From: CADEED01 sp020442965 | GTDB taxonomy: Bacteria > Pseudomonadota > Gammaproteobacteria > Steroidobacterales > Steroidobacteraceae | Length of the DNA: 64,000 nt | Direction: 5' to 3' | Assembly: GCA_041395525.1 (NCBI GenBank) | Contig: JAWLAH010000004.1 | Location: 1-64,000 of the forward strand | Notes under the pieces: model-generated | What the model was told of the DNA's origin: nothing | Databases searched by the model: none | Seen by the model: the letters and a program-made list of their open reading frames with translations, nothing else | Shown: positions 18,793-27,370 of the stretch, one piece after another | How positions within the stretch are numbered: the stretch's first letter is position 1 | How the letters are laid out: each line of letters begins with the position of its first letter | Program-made: the position numbers and the translations under genes

Positions 18793-20308
18793 TGGCGTGC
18801 TCCGATTCGGCCAGGGCGCGGCGCGCCGCCGCAACGATCCAGTTGCGGTCCTCGGCACCCACGCGACGACCGGACGCGATCAAATCGAGCAGCGTGCCCG
18901 CGTCACGACGCACGGCGCAACGAATTTTCTCCATCGCAAGGTCCGTAGCCATTTCATCCATGCCGTCTAACAACCCTTCCAGGGCCGAGAGCAATACTGC
19001 CAACTGTTCCGCCGCTGGCATTGGATCGCGCTCAGGTTGGCGCAGTGCGGCGCGCACGGCGGCGCCGCGCGCAAGGCGCTTACGTGTGTCGCTATCGAGG
19101 CGCGTACCGAACCGCGCGAATTCCTCCAGTTCCTCGAACTGCGACAGCGTCACCCTCAGGTTTCCCGCGACGTCGCGAAACGCCGGACTTTGCGCCTTGC
19201 CGCCCACGCGCGACACCGACACGCCGAGATCGATCGCGGGAAACTGATTTCTCCGTACCAACCTGGGTGCGAGGTAAATCTGTCCGTCGGTGATGGAGAT
19301 CAGGTTGGTCGGGATATAGGCCGACAGGTTTCCGGCTTGAGTTTCAACCACCGGCAAAGCCGTGATCGAACCGCCGCCCACCGCTTGCGCGAACTGGCCC
19401 GCACGTTCGAGCAGTCGCGCATGGACATAGAAGATGTCGCCCGGAAAGGCCTCACGACCCGGCGGACGTCGCAGTAACAACGACAATTCTCGATACGAAT
19501 GGGCGTGATGCGTCAGGTCGTCCATGACGATCAGAACATCCTGTCCCCTGTTGGCCAGAGATTCGGCCATGGACATCGCCGCATAGGGTGCAATGAAGGC
19601 GAGGCCCGGCGCCTCCTCATCACCTGCCGTTACAACGACGGTCCTGTCCATCATGCCGCCAGCGCGAATGGCGCCGATTACCTTGGCCACAGCGTCACCG
19701 CGCTGCCCAATGGCACAGTAGATACAAAGGACGTCGGTCGCCTTCTGGTTCAGGATCGTGTCCACGGCGATCGACGTCTTACCGGTCTGCCGATCGCCGA
19801 TGATCAGTTCGCGCTGGCCCAGTCCGATCGGAACAACAGCATCGATAGCTTTCAATCCCGTAGCGAGCGGACGCACAACCGGCGCGCGCTCCAATATGCC
19901 GAGCGCCTCGACCTCGATCGGCCGGCGGCGCTCGCTGGCGAACGCGGGCCGCCTGTCCAGGGGCTGTCCCAGGGCATTGACGACACGGCCGAGCAACGTG
20001 GGGCCCACCGGCACACTGGCCACGCGCCCGGTTCGGCGCACGTCGCTGCCGGGAACAATGTGTATCGCCGAGCCAAGCAACACCACACCCAATCGGCCTT
20101 GTTCCAGATCGAAGACGATACCGCAGAGGCCGCCTTCGAACTCCAACAGTTCATTCACCAGCGCGCGTGCCAGACCCGAGACGAGCGCAATCCCATCGCC
20201 GATTTCAGCGACCGACCCGATCTCGCTCAGTTGCGGCTCGGGAGCCGGCGCGTTCAACAATGCCTGCAACAGGTCAGGAGAGTCGACTGTTAGCGATTCA
20301 GAGGGCAT
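18776..20308 (-). CDS. atpA: N-ATPase alpha subunit
   Basis: Non-catalytic nucleotide-binding subunit of F1. The P-loop is GDRQTGKT, and VVVTAGDEEAPG, DDLTHHAHSYRELSLLLRRPPGREAFPGD and ITALPVVETQAGNLSAYIPTNLISITDGQIYL match the family throughout. The start at 20308 overlaps the end of atpF; an ATG six codons upstream is possible. In the N-ATPase order alpha follows b directly, with no delta gene between. Confidence 0.95.
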   Translation of the reverse strand: MPSESLTVDSPDLLQALLNAPAPEPQLSEIGSVAEIGDGIALVSGLARALVNELLEFEGGLCGIVFDLEQGRLGVVLLGSAIHIVPGSDVRRTGRVASVPVGPTLLGRVVNALGQPLDRRPAFASERRRPIEVEALGILERAPVVRPLATGLKAIDAVVPIGLGQRELIIGDRQTGKTSIAVDTILNQKATDVLCIYCAIGQRGDAVAKVIGAIRAGGMMDRTVVVTAGDEEAPGLAFIAPYAAMSMAESLANRGQDVLIVMDDLTHHAHSYRELSLLLRRPPGREAFPGDIFYVHARLLERAGQFAQAVGGGSITALPVVETQAGNLSAYIPTNLISITDGQIYLAPRLVRRNQFPAIDLGVSVSRVGGKAQSPAFRDVAGNLRVTLSQFEELEEFARFGTRLDSDTRKRLARGAAVRAALRQPERDPMPAAEQLAVLLSALEGLLDGMDEMATDLAMEKIRCAVRRDAGTLLDLIASGRRVGAEDRNWIVAAARRALAESEHANGTVP

Positions 20309-21056
20309 CGGTGTTCTTGTTAGCACGACTCATGTCGTCCAGCATCGTCTGCAGACCGTCGATGTACTTCGCCACCGTCCAACCGAGCTGCGCAGCGCCG
20401 AGACGCAGCAGCAGACCGGGAGACTGGTCCGGATCAGTCAGGAACTGCACGCCAATATCCGGCAGCGCTGCAACGAGCTGACTCTCAAGCTGCTTTCGAA
20501 GCTGCTGCGGAAGCGGCTCGCGGGTCGTCACCACAACCTCACGGCTATCGCCCGCTGCCGCAGCCAAGTCGTCCGTCATGGCGAGCAACCGAGATGTCGC
20601 GCGGGCTACGATTCTCTCCTCGAGCGTCTCACCAGACAGATCGTCGAGGGCCTTGCGCGTCAGGGACAACAACGCCGCTACACCCGTGTGTTGCAAGTCG
20701 GCGCGGTAGCGGCGGGCTTCCTCGAGGCGTTCTTGCTGCCACGCCAACTGTTCCTGTGTCAGTCGCTCACGCGCTTCGACCAGCAGCGCGTCACGTTCCG
20801 CCTTCGCCGCCGCGCGGACCTCCTCGATCACGCTCTCCCTAACTGCCTGCAGCTTCTCGATTTGCGCCTTGTGATCCGCTGCCGCCGCTGCCGCCGCCGC
20901 GCGGATCCGCGCGGCCTCGGACATGCGTTCGGTGATCTGCTGTTCGCGAGCGTCGATGCCGTCCAGGATCGGACGGTAGAGGAATCGCTTGAGCAGCCAG
21001 ACCAGCACCAGAAAGTTGGCGATCTGAGCCGCAACGGTGATCCAATCGATGGACAT
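20298..21056 (-). CDS. atpF: N-ATPase b subunit with delta-like C-terminal region
   Basis: Peripheral stalk subunit. One N-terminal transmembrane helix (about residues 5-22), then a long charged coiled coil (AREQQITERMSEAARIRAAAAAAAADHK, QEQLAWQQERLEEARRYRADL). The last 75 or so residues (PLPQQLRKQLESQLVAALPDIGVQFLTDPD, LGAAQLGWTVAKYIDGL) resemble the C-terminal domain of the delta/OSCP subunit. This would explain the lack of an atpH gene. Length 252 aa is well above an ordinary b subunit (about 156). The start 2 bp after the atpE stop was chosen; upstream in-frame sequence overlaps atpE. Confidence 0.88.
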   Translation of the reverse strand: MSIDWITVAAQIANFLVLVWLLKRFLYRPILDGIDAREQQITERMSEAARIRAAAAAAAADHKAQIEKLQAVRESVIEEVRAAAKAERDALLVEARERLTQEQLAWQQERLEEARRYRADLQHTGVAALLSLTRKALDDLSGETLEERIVARATSRLLAMTDDLAAAAGDSREVVVTTREPLPQQLRKQLESQLVAALPDIGVQFLTDPDQSPGLLLRLGAAQLGWTVAKYIDGLQTMLDDMSRANKNTDAL

Positions 21057-21058
21057 CC

Positions 21059-21349
21059 CTAACCGGTCGCACTTTGGGCGGCTGCCGCGACCGCCGCATT
21101 CCAGAAGGGGTTGGCAAACAGCAGGATCATCGCAACGACAAAGCAATAGATTGCGGTGGACTCAATCATGGCGAGACTGACGAACAACGTGCGCGACAGA
21201 ACGGCCGCCGCATCCGGTTGCTGAGCGATGGCGCTTAGCGCGGTGGCGGCAGCCCGCCCTTCCCCCAAGGCCGGGCCGAGCGCGCCGAAGGACACGGTAA
21301 GCCCTGCCGTAAAGATCGAGATGGCGGCTATGAAGGCAAGATCGGTCAT
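21059..21349 (-). CDS. atpE: N-ATPase c subunit with Na+-type binding site
   Basis: Rotor-ring proteolipid with two transmembrane helices in 96 residues. The ion site in helix 2 reads MIESTAIYCF: E63, S64, T65 and Y68 match the Na+ ligand set E-S-T-x-x-Y known from Ilyobacter-type c rings. In helix 1 the usual Gln ligand is Glu (E30, ALGEGRAAA), giving a two-carboxylate site as reported for N-ATPases. The loop AIAQQPDA is conserved. ATGA overlap with atpB. Na+ transport is an inference from ligand residues. Confidence 0.93.
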   Translation of the reverse strand: MTDLAFIAAISIFTAGLTVSFGALGPALGEGRAAATALSAIAQQPDAAAVLSRTLFVSLAMIESTAIYCFVVAMILLFANPFWNAAVAAAAQSATG

Positions 21350-22032
21350 GACTGCTCCTTTGCAACTTGGGAGGCCGCTGTGGCCGAGGAAATGTAGACG
21401 GTGGCGAGAATGGCGAAGATGTAGGCCTGGATAACGCCGGTGAGCAGACCCAGCATGTCCATCACCACCGGAAAGAATATCGGCGCAATACCCAGCAGGA
21501 TCGCCGCGATAACCGCACCGCTCATGACATTGCCGTACAAACGGACCGCCAGCGATATGCCGCGCGACGCCTCGCCGATGATATTGAAGGGCAACATGAT
21601 GATGTTAGGTTCGAGATAGCTGCGCAAATATCCGCGCACCCCTCGGCTACCGATACCAAAGATCGGCACCGCTAACAGCACCAGCAGCGCCAGGGCCACG
21701 GTCGTCGACAGCGACGCCGTGGGCGGACGGTATCCCGGTACGACCATGAGAGCATTGGACATGACGATGAACAGGAACAACGTGCCCACGAAATAGAGCA
21801 ATCGACGATCAGGTAGCGCACTGATCTCGTCAATCTGCCCCTGGATCGTTAGTACGATCGTTTCCAGCGTGGTGCGCCAGCGGTCGGGCGGAACTTCAGG
21901 GCGTAGATTGCGCGTGATCAGCATGGATCCGCCAGTCAACAGCGCCATGACGATCCAGGTAGACACGATGGTGGCGTTGAGCGCAACGCCGCCCACCGAG
22001 AACACGATGATGTCGTCGGGGGTCAGGTTCAT
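21346..22032 (-). CDS. atpB: N-ATPase a subunit
   Basis: Stator channel subunit of Fo. The 228 residues hold about five transmembrane segments, with the essential arginine in ISLAVRLYGNVMSG and a C-terminal helix LTGVIQAYIFAILATVYIS typical of subunit a. The start at 22032 is set by ATGA overlap with atpR. The stop overlaps the atpE ATG the same way. Confidence 0.93.
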   Translation of the reverse strand: MNLTPDDIIVFSVGGVALNATIVSTWIVMALLTGGSMLITRNLRPEVPPDRWRTTLETIVLTIQGQIDEISALPDRRLLYFVGTLFLFIVMSNALMVVPGYRPPTASLSTTVALALLVLLAVPIFGIGSRGVRGYLRSYLEPNIIMLPFNIIGEASRGISLAVRLYGNVMSGAVIAAILLGIAPIFFPVVMDMLGLLTGVIQAYIFAILATVYISSATAASQVAKEQS

Positions 22033-22328
22033 CGCGCCAAACCCGTGCCGGTTGCGCGTCGCAAGGCGATCGTCAGCACCAACCGCAGCGCAAAGAACGC
22101 TGACGCGAAGCCAGCAACTGCCGCGATGCCCCAGGTCGCAACCCACCAGCCGCCCGCGAGCAACAGCACGATGCGGATCGCGGCGCTTGGCAGCAGGATC
22201 ATTAGCGGCCGTGTGGCTCGCAATGCCAGGCGCATTCCCCACGCGAGCCCACCGAAGAACAGGACCCCCGCGAATGATCCCGCCAGCAACCCGGCTGCAA
22301 AGAGGGTCCAGTCAATATCGCTGATCAT
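22029..22328 (-). CDS. atpR: N-ATPase accessory membrane protein AtpR
   Basis: Small membrane protein of 99 residues with three hydrophobic segments, encoded between the AtpQ-like gene and subunit a. This position and size define AtpR, a family found only in N-ATPase operons and proposed to help assemble the c ring. It overlaps both neighbours by 4 bp. The Arg in RATRPLMILLPSAAIRIVLLL within the second segment is notable. The role is known only by association. Confidence 0.85.
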   Translation of the reverse strand: MISDIDWTLFAAGLLAGSFAGVLFFGGLAWGMRLALRATRPLMILLPSAAIRIVLLLAGGWWVATWGIAAVAGFASAFFALRLVLTIALRRATGTGLAR

Positions 22329-22609
22329 TCGCCTTGCTCCCTATCGATCCAGACCCACGCGAGCAACGCACCGATCGCCATGCCGCCAAGGATCAGCGCG
22401 ATCGTCCACGAGAAGCCCTGCGGGTGCGTCCGGTCCAGCCACAGACCGAGAAATGCTCCGCCCACCGTCGGCACCGCTACTGACCACCCGACCATCCCGA
22501 ACGCGCTTATGCCACGCAGCGGGCTGGGTCCGGGATTCTCGCGGGCTGCCTGCTTGCGCCTGGCACTGCGACCCATCTTGTTAGCCTGCTTGTCCCAGTC
22601 TGCGGTCAC
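22325..22609 (-). CDS. atpQ: N-ATPase AtpI-like protein AtpQ
   Basis: A 94-residue protein with a basic N-terminus and two transmembrane helices (FGMVGWSVAVPTVGGAFLGLWL and WTIALILGGMAIGALLAWVWI), related to AtpI. In N-ATPase operons this gene always follows epsilon. The start appears to be GTG overlapping the atpC stop (GTGA); an ATG at MGRSARR is an alternative. Confidence 0.85.
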   Translation of the reverse strand: MTADWDKQANKMGRSARRKQAARENPGPSPLRGISAFGMVGWSVAVPTVGGAFLGLWLDRTHPQGFSWTIALILGGMAIGALLAWVWIDREQGE

Positions 22610-23013
22610 GACGACGTCCTGAGAGCAGCGAATCGGCGCACGATGTCGGCCTCCAGACGGGAAAGTGCCGTCCGGGCGACGCGCTCGTGATCCTCGCTCG
22701 CAGCAAAGAAATCTTCGACCGTGGCTTGCACTGTCTCGAGATCGGCGCTTTCCACACCGCGCCGCACCGCGATGTCGACCTCATGCCCCTGCTTGACGAA
22801 TAGCCCTTCCGCAACGCCGAAGATTCGCTCCATGCCGTCTGGTTGCGTGATCAGCAGGACTGACGGAACCAGCGCGGTAACGAAGTCCACGTGGTTGGGT
22901 AGGACGCCGAATGCGCCGTTGGACGCCACTGCATTCACGCGCACCGCGATCCCATCGAACAGCGTCACGCCGGGCAGTCCGATGCTGACGTGCATCTGCA
23001 ACGACATGCTCAC
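22606..23013 (-). CDS. atpC: N-ATPase epsilon subunit
   Basis: F1 rotor subunit with an N-terminal beta-sandwich (GVTLFDGIAVRVNAVASNGAFGVLPNHVDFVTAL, matching the G-x-GxxGxLPxH motif) and a short helical C-terminus. It is 135 residues from a GTG that overlaps the beta stop; ATG at 23007 is equally plausible. Second gene of the N-ATPase operon. Confidence 0.92.
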   Translation of the reverse strand: MSMSLQMHVSIGLPGVTLFDGIAVRVNAVASNGAFGVLPNHVDFVTALVPSVLLITQPDGMERIFGVAEGLFVKQGHEVDIAVRRGVESADLETVQATVEDFFAASEDHERVARTALSRLEADIVRRFAALRTSS

Positions 23014-24407
23014 GCGGGCTCCTGCAGATCGGACAACGCGCCGATCATGTAGTAGGCGCTTTCCGGGAGCTCAAATTCGGTTCCCGCCAGGATCGTCTCA
23101 CAACCCTCCAGCGTCGCCGCCAGCGGCACCAAGCGTCCGGACGTGCCCGTCGAGGCGCTGACCGTAGCGAACGGCTGCGTCAGAAACCGCTCCAGCCGTC
23201 GGGCGCGGGCGACGATCGCACGGTCGTGGGCGGAAAGTTCCTCGATCCCGAGCATGGCAATGATGTCGCGTAGGTCCTCATATTCCGCCAGCGTGCGACG
23301 CACCGCCCGGGCGATCGCGTAATGTCGCTGGCCCACCACGACGGGTGTCAGCATGACCGAACTGGAGGCCAGCGGGTCGACCGCCGGATACAAACCCTCA
23401 CTTGCCCGCTTGCGCGACAGCACAACCGAGGCCGACAGGTGCGAAAAGATATGCGCTGCCGCTGGATCAGTGAAATCGTCGGCGGGCACATAGACTGCCT
23501 GGATCGACGTGATCGCCCCATTGCGAGTTGATGCAATGCGCTCCTGTAGCGCCGCGAGTTCCGTCGCCAACGTCGGTTGGTAGCCCACGCGCGAGGGCAT
23601 TCGCCCCATCAATCCTGACACTTCAGAACCTGCCTGAACATAGCGGAAGATGTTGTCGATGAGCAGCAGCACGTCCTGAGCATTGTCGTCACGAAACCAC
23701 TCAGCCATGGTCAGTGCGGTCTTGCCCACCAGAAATCGCGCGCCGGGCGATTCACTCATCTGGCCGAACAGCATCACCATTTTGTCGCGCACGCCCGCCT
23801 CCCCCATTTCGCGCCACAGCTCTTCGGCCTCGCGTGAACGCTCACCGATACCGCAGAACACGCTAACACCGCGGTGATGCTCGATCATGTTATGGATCAG
23901 CTCACTCAACAAAACCGTCTTGCCGACGCCCGCGCCACCGAACAGTCCGGTCTTCCCGCCACGCTCGATGGGGGCCAGCAGGTCGATCGCCTTGATGCCG
24001 GTTTCCAGAACCTCGGCGCGCAAGATTCGCTCTGTCAACGTCGGCGGCCCACGGTGTATCGACCGACGCGCAGCGCCGATCGGCGGCGGCAGGCCATCGA
24101 TGGGCTTACCGAACACGTTCAGCATCCTGCCAAGCACCGCCTCGCCCACCGGGACAGTCACGGTATCGCCAGTGGCGTGCACGGCCGTGCCGAGGCTCAG
24201 ACCATGGACCGTATTGAGAGCGATGCATCTTGCGACCCCGTGCTCGACGAATGACATCACCTGTAGTGCGACATCACCCGCGCGCAGCAGATCGTCGATC
24301 TGCGGGCCGGACCGGGAAAACGCCGCATCAACGACCCCGCCGCGAATAGCGACGATCCTACCGCTCGTCTGCCGCGACGCTGCGCGAGCGCCAAGCCGAT
24401 CAGGCAT
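23010..24407 (-). CDS. atpD: N-ATPase beta subunit (catalytic)
   Basis: Catalytic nucleotide-binding subunit. The P-loop GGAGVGKT, the catalytic-Glu region FCGIGERSREAEELWREM, LLLIDNIFRYVQAGSEVSGLMGRMPSRVGYQPTLATEL and VYVPADDFTDPAAAHIFSHL are all intact. The chosen start (MPDRLGARAAS) overlaps the HdeD-like gene by 8 bp. Beta as the first subunit gene is the hallmark of N-ATPase operons; housekeeping operons begin with a or I. Confidence 0.95.
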   Translation of the reverse strand: MPDRLGARAASRQTSGRIVAIRGGVVDAAFSRSGPQIDDLLRAGDVALQVMSFVEHGVARCIALNTVHGLSLGTAVHATGDTVTVPVGEAVLGRMLNVFGKPIDGLPPPIGAARRSIHRGPPTLTERILRAEVLETGIKAIDLLAPIERGGKTGLFGGAGVGKTVLLSELIHNMIEHHRGVSVFCGIGERSREAEELWREMGEAGVRDKMVMLFGQMSESPGARFLVGKTALTMAEWFRDDNAQDVLLLIDNIFRYVQAGSEVSGLMGRMPSRVGYQPTLATELAALQERIASTRNGAITSIQAVYVPADDFTDPAAAHIFSHLSASVVLSRKRASEGLYPAVDPLASSSVMLTPVVVGQRHYAIARAVRRTLAEYEDLRDIIAMLGIEELSAHDRAIVARARRLERFLTQPFATVSASTGTSGRLVPLAATLEGCETILAGTEFELPESAYYMIGALSDLQEPA

Positions 24408-24960
24408 AGCTGACCCTGGATGCGGCGCGTCGCATTTGCAGGGCCAGGAAGACGAACAGCGCACCTAACAGAATGGCATAAAACGCGATCAACCAAACTA
24501 CCGTGAGTATGCCGATCTGCGGCAGCATGACCAGCAAGACCCCAAACAGAATGGAGAAAACCCCTCCGGCGACCAACAACCATTCGCCCCGGATCAGCTT
24601 GCGCACCTGGACTGCAACCACGATCCTGAGAACACCACTGACGATCGCCCAGGCGGCGATCAGCATCAGTAGGGCGAACGCCGTGATTCCCGGCGCGCTG
24701 AAAGTCAATGCGCCAATCGCGATGCCAAGTACCCCTTCAAGCGCCAAGAGCCCCCAGCGCCGCAACTGACGCCGATACCGAATTGCATGTACTAACCCGA
24801 ACACGCCGTCTACCAGGACGAAGGCGCCGAACAGAAAGATCAGGATGGTCAACGTTGGCGCGGGCCATACGAACGCCGCGACCCCAAACAGGATTGCCGC
24901 AATGCCGCGCAACAGGAACAGCCACCAGACACGTCCCAGGAATTCCGATAATCCATCCAT
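24400..24960 (-). CDS. HdeD family (DUF308) membrane protein
   Basis: A 186-residue integral membrane protein with about six transmembrane helices in three similar pairs (WWLFLLRGIAAILFGVAAFVWP, VDGVFGLVHAIRYRR and similar). HdeD relatives are linked to acid stress. It overlaps the start of atpD by 8 bp and is probably co-transcribed with the N-ATPase; a role in that enzyme's function is inference. Confidence 0.85.
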   Translation of the reverse strand: MDGLSEFLGRVWWLFLLRGIAAILFGVAAFVWPAPTLTILIFLFGAFVLVDGVFGLVHAIRYRRQLRRWGLLALEGVLGIAIGALTFSAPGITAFALLMLIAAWAIVSGVLRIVVAVQVRKLIRGEWLLVAGGVFSILFGVLLVMLPQIGILTVVWLIAFYAILLGALFVFLALQMRRAASRVSYA

Positions 24961-24981
24961 CGCTACGACTCCTCAGAAAGT

Positions 24982-25686
24982 TTAGTGTGTACTGCTCGCG
25001 GCATGAGCTGGTGTCGACGGAACGCTCTCATGCTCGTTCGGCGCCCAACCCTCGGCTCCGACGAGCGGGACGAATGCGACCTCCGCCAGGTGTTCCTGCT
25101 GATAATCGTGCTGCGAATGGCGAGTGACGCGCACGAGCTGTTGCGCGGTGCGTCCCGCACCCACTGGAATGATCAGGCGGCCACCCACCTTCAGTTGGCT
25201 CTTCAGGGTCTCCGGGACACCAGGACCGCCTGCGGCCACGACGATCGCGTCGTACGGAGCATGCTCCGGCCAGCCGAGGGTGCCATCCGCGTGTAACACA
25301 TGGACATTCTCGTATCCGAGTGTACTCAGCGTGTCAGCGGCTTTGGTCGCAAGCTGCGCGTAGCGCTCGACGGTGTACACGTCCCTGGCGATGCGCGCTA
25401 ACACGGCCGCCGCATAGCCTGATCCCGTGCCGATTTCGAGCACTTTCTCCCCACCCTCAAGGCCAAGGGCCTGAATCATCAGTGCGACGATGTATGGCTG
25501 TGACATCGTCTGTCCCGCATCGATCGGTACGGGGGCATCGTCATACGCGAACGCCCGTAGCGCAGCAGGCAGAAAGCGCTCGCGCGGCACAGCTCCAACC
25601 GCCTCGAGCACGAGCGGCGCGTCGATGCCGCGCCGGGCAATCGTCCGCCGCACCATCGCGGCGCGGCGTTCCGAATCGGACTTCAT
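24982..25686 (-). CDS. pcm: Protein-L-isoaspartate O-methyltransferase
   Basis: Repairs isoaspartyl damage in aged proteins with SAM. The SAM motif VLEIGTGSGYAAAVLA, the family motif DDAPVPIDAGQTMSQPYIVALM and YDAIVVAAGGPGVPETLKSQLKVGGRLIIPVG are present. The start at 25686 (MKSDSERRAAMVRR) was chosen; an ATG 11 codons upstream is in frame. It lies in a stress gene group, apart from the surE-pcm context usual in gammaproteobacteria, so it may be a second copy. Confidence 0.9.
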   Translation of the reverse strand: MKSDSERRAAMVRRTIARRGIDAPLVLEAVGAVPRERFLPAALRAFAYDDAPVPIDAGQTMSQPYIVALMIQALGLEGGEKVLEIGTGSGYAAAVLARIARDVYTVERYAQLATKAADTLSTLGYENVHVLHADGTLGWPEHAPYDAIVVAAGGPGVPETLKSQLKVGGRLIIPVGAGRTAQQLVRVTRHSQHDYQQEHLAEVAFVPLVGAEGWAPNEHESVPSTPAHAASSTH

Positions 25687-25806
25687 ACTGCTCTCTGATC
25701 GGCCTGTACCAACTCCCATGATGACGTCAATTCGATCTGAAAATGAATACGTGGATCTCCGCGTATCGATCGGGTGGGCGTTCTTTGGCCAGAGCCCATT
25801 GCATCG

Positions 25807-26193
25807 CTAACGCCCGGCGGGCGCGCGGGTAGTCTCACGGATCCGCTGGCAGCGCAAGCAGCGCTTGGCAGTGGGATGCGCAACGAGTCGCGCATAAGGG
25901 ATCGGTGCGTCGCAATCGATACACGTGCCATATGTGCCGGCTGCCAGGCGGGACTCGGCCGCGAATACATCCTGCAATTCAACCGCGTCGCGCACCACTT
26001 CCGCATTGGTGACGTCGGTCAGCAGCTTGGCCACCGATTTGTCGCCCGCATCCGACGTGCCGGACAGGAGGTCCTCATATCCCTCGGTCCGCATGCGCTT
26101 GAGTCCCGCACGAATTTCGTCGCGCAGCGGCTGCTTGCGCTCACTGAGCATTCTTGCAAGATTTTCGCGTTCGCTGCTAGTCAGTGTATCCAT
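25807..26193 (-). CDS. TraR/DksA-type zinc-finger protein
   Basis: A 128-residue protein with a coiled-coil N-terminus and a C4 zinc finger (C91, C94, C112, C115, as CIDCDAPIPYARL and RCLRCQ). DksA relatives bind the RNA polymerase secondary channel. The DksA acidic tip (DxxDxA between the two helices) is not clearly kept, so it is a TraR/YbiI-like relative and no true DksA. It sits between pcm and a CBS protein. Confidence 0.85.
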   Translation of the reverse strand: MDTLTSSERENLARMLSERKQPLRDEIRAGLKRMRTEGYEDLLSGTSDAGDKSVAKLLTDVTNAEVVRDAVELQDVFAAESRLAAGTYGTCIDCDAPIPYARLVAHPTAKRCLRCQRIRETTRAPAGR

Positions 26194-26273
26194 CTCTTAC
26201 TCCGACCGCGCGGCGGCGCGCTGATTCGCGACCGAGCGAGAACTCGGCGACAAATTCGCGGCCGTCGCCGCGC

Positions 26274-27146
26274 TCATGATGCGGCCGCCAAGGGCGGTTG
26301 CGCGAAGACTTCGCGCAACGATGCCGGAAGCTGGCTCCGTACGTCTTCCATCTGGCCGGCGCTAACAATCTGCGCAATGAGCGCACCGGTGAGGGCGTGG
26401 AGTTTGGCGGCCTGCGATGGTTCCACTGCGAGTTGCTGCACGAGTTGCCGCTCGATCGTCTCCCGGGTGATGCGTTTATCTGGCCCAAGAGGTAGCGCGT
26501 AAAGCGAAGGCTGCAACAGCGAAGGAAGCTGCGCAATGAGATCTTCGGCTTCCGCGGGAGTAAGCCTTCGTACCAATGCGTCGAGGACGATCCCGAGCGC
26601 GGTCTCCACCTGACCGTCGGTCTCGAGGCCGGTGTCGGCGCGCAGCTGATTGATGACGCGCCGATAGGTCGCTTCGGCGCGCGCGGCACTGCGCCTCCTC
26701 GCGGGTGACCGGTCGGTGCTCGCCACCCCGCCCTCGCCGATCTGCGCCGCGACGATCGCGGCCAGACGATCGATCGGGGCGGCTTCATCGAGAAGGAGAT
26801 CATCGAGCGTTACCATCCCGACGAATCGCCCCTCCTCAACGAGGGGAATGCGCCGAATGTTACGCTTCTGCATGAGATGAATCGCGCTGGCCTGGCTGTC
26901 CGTCGGTGCGAGTGACACGACACCTGCGGTCATCACCTCGCCGACCGTCGTCTTGTGGGGGTCGAGCCCGCGGCCCAGCGCACGGATCGCGAGATCGCGA
27001 TCCGTCACAATGCCCACGACGCTCCCCTTATCCTGTACGACGACGGCACCGATGTTGTTATGCTCGATCGCGCGTGCCGCATCGAGGACGGAGGCGTCGG
27101 ATTTCAGCGCCACAATACGGGGTCTTACGTACCATTTGAGAGACAT
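26274..27146 (-). CDS. CBS-pair protein with C-terminal DUF2267-like domain
   Basis: Residues 1-125 form two CBS repeats (VLDAARAIEHNNIGAVVVQD, VVGIVTDRDLAIRAL, ASAIHLMQKRNIRRIPLVE, FVGMVTLDDLL), which usually sense adenine nucleotides. A linker rich in Ala/Arg is followed at about 155-285 by a helical region resembling DUF2267 (YRRVINQLRADTGLETDGQVETALGIVLDALVRRLTPAEAEDLIAQLP). The pairing is common in stress-related gene groups of aerobic proteobacteria. The molecular role is unknown. Confidence 0.82.
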   Translation of the reverse strand: MSLKWYVRPRIVALKSDASVLDAARAIEHNNIGAVVVQDKGSVVGIVTDRDLAIRALGRGLDPHKTTVGEVMTAGVVSLAPTDSQASAIHLMQKRNIRRIPLVEEGRFVGMVTLDDLLLDEAAPIDRLAAIVAAQIGEGGVASTDRSPARRRSAARAEATYRRVINQLRADTGLETDGQVETALGIVLDALVRRLTPAEAEDLIAQLPSLLQPSLYALPLGPDKRITRETIERQLVQQLAVEPSQAAKLHALTGALIAQIVSAGQMEDVRSQLPASLREVFAQPPLAAAS

Positions 27147-27370
27147 CTGAGAGCTCCTTGGACGGGTTGACGTTGATCGTTCCCGAAAGACCTATCGAAA
27201 GGCTCGCCGACGCAATACGTTCGCGCGGTTCCGGGAATCCAGCCTCCACGAGGCCAATGAGTATGCAGGCCGAAGCGCTCTCGGTATATTCGTATGTCTA
27301 TCTAACAATCAACGGTCAACCACAGGTAGTCCTCCTGACCGATGGCCTGTAGTCTTGTTGGGGATTTCCG

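Noticed and set aside
27158..27352. 64-codon frame between the CBS gene and ackA
   Set aside because: No ribosome site or known motif; overlaps the likely promoter region of both neighbours.
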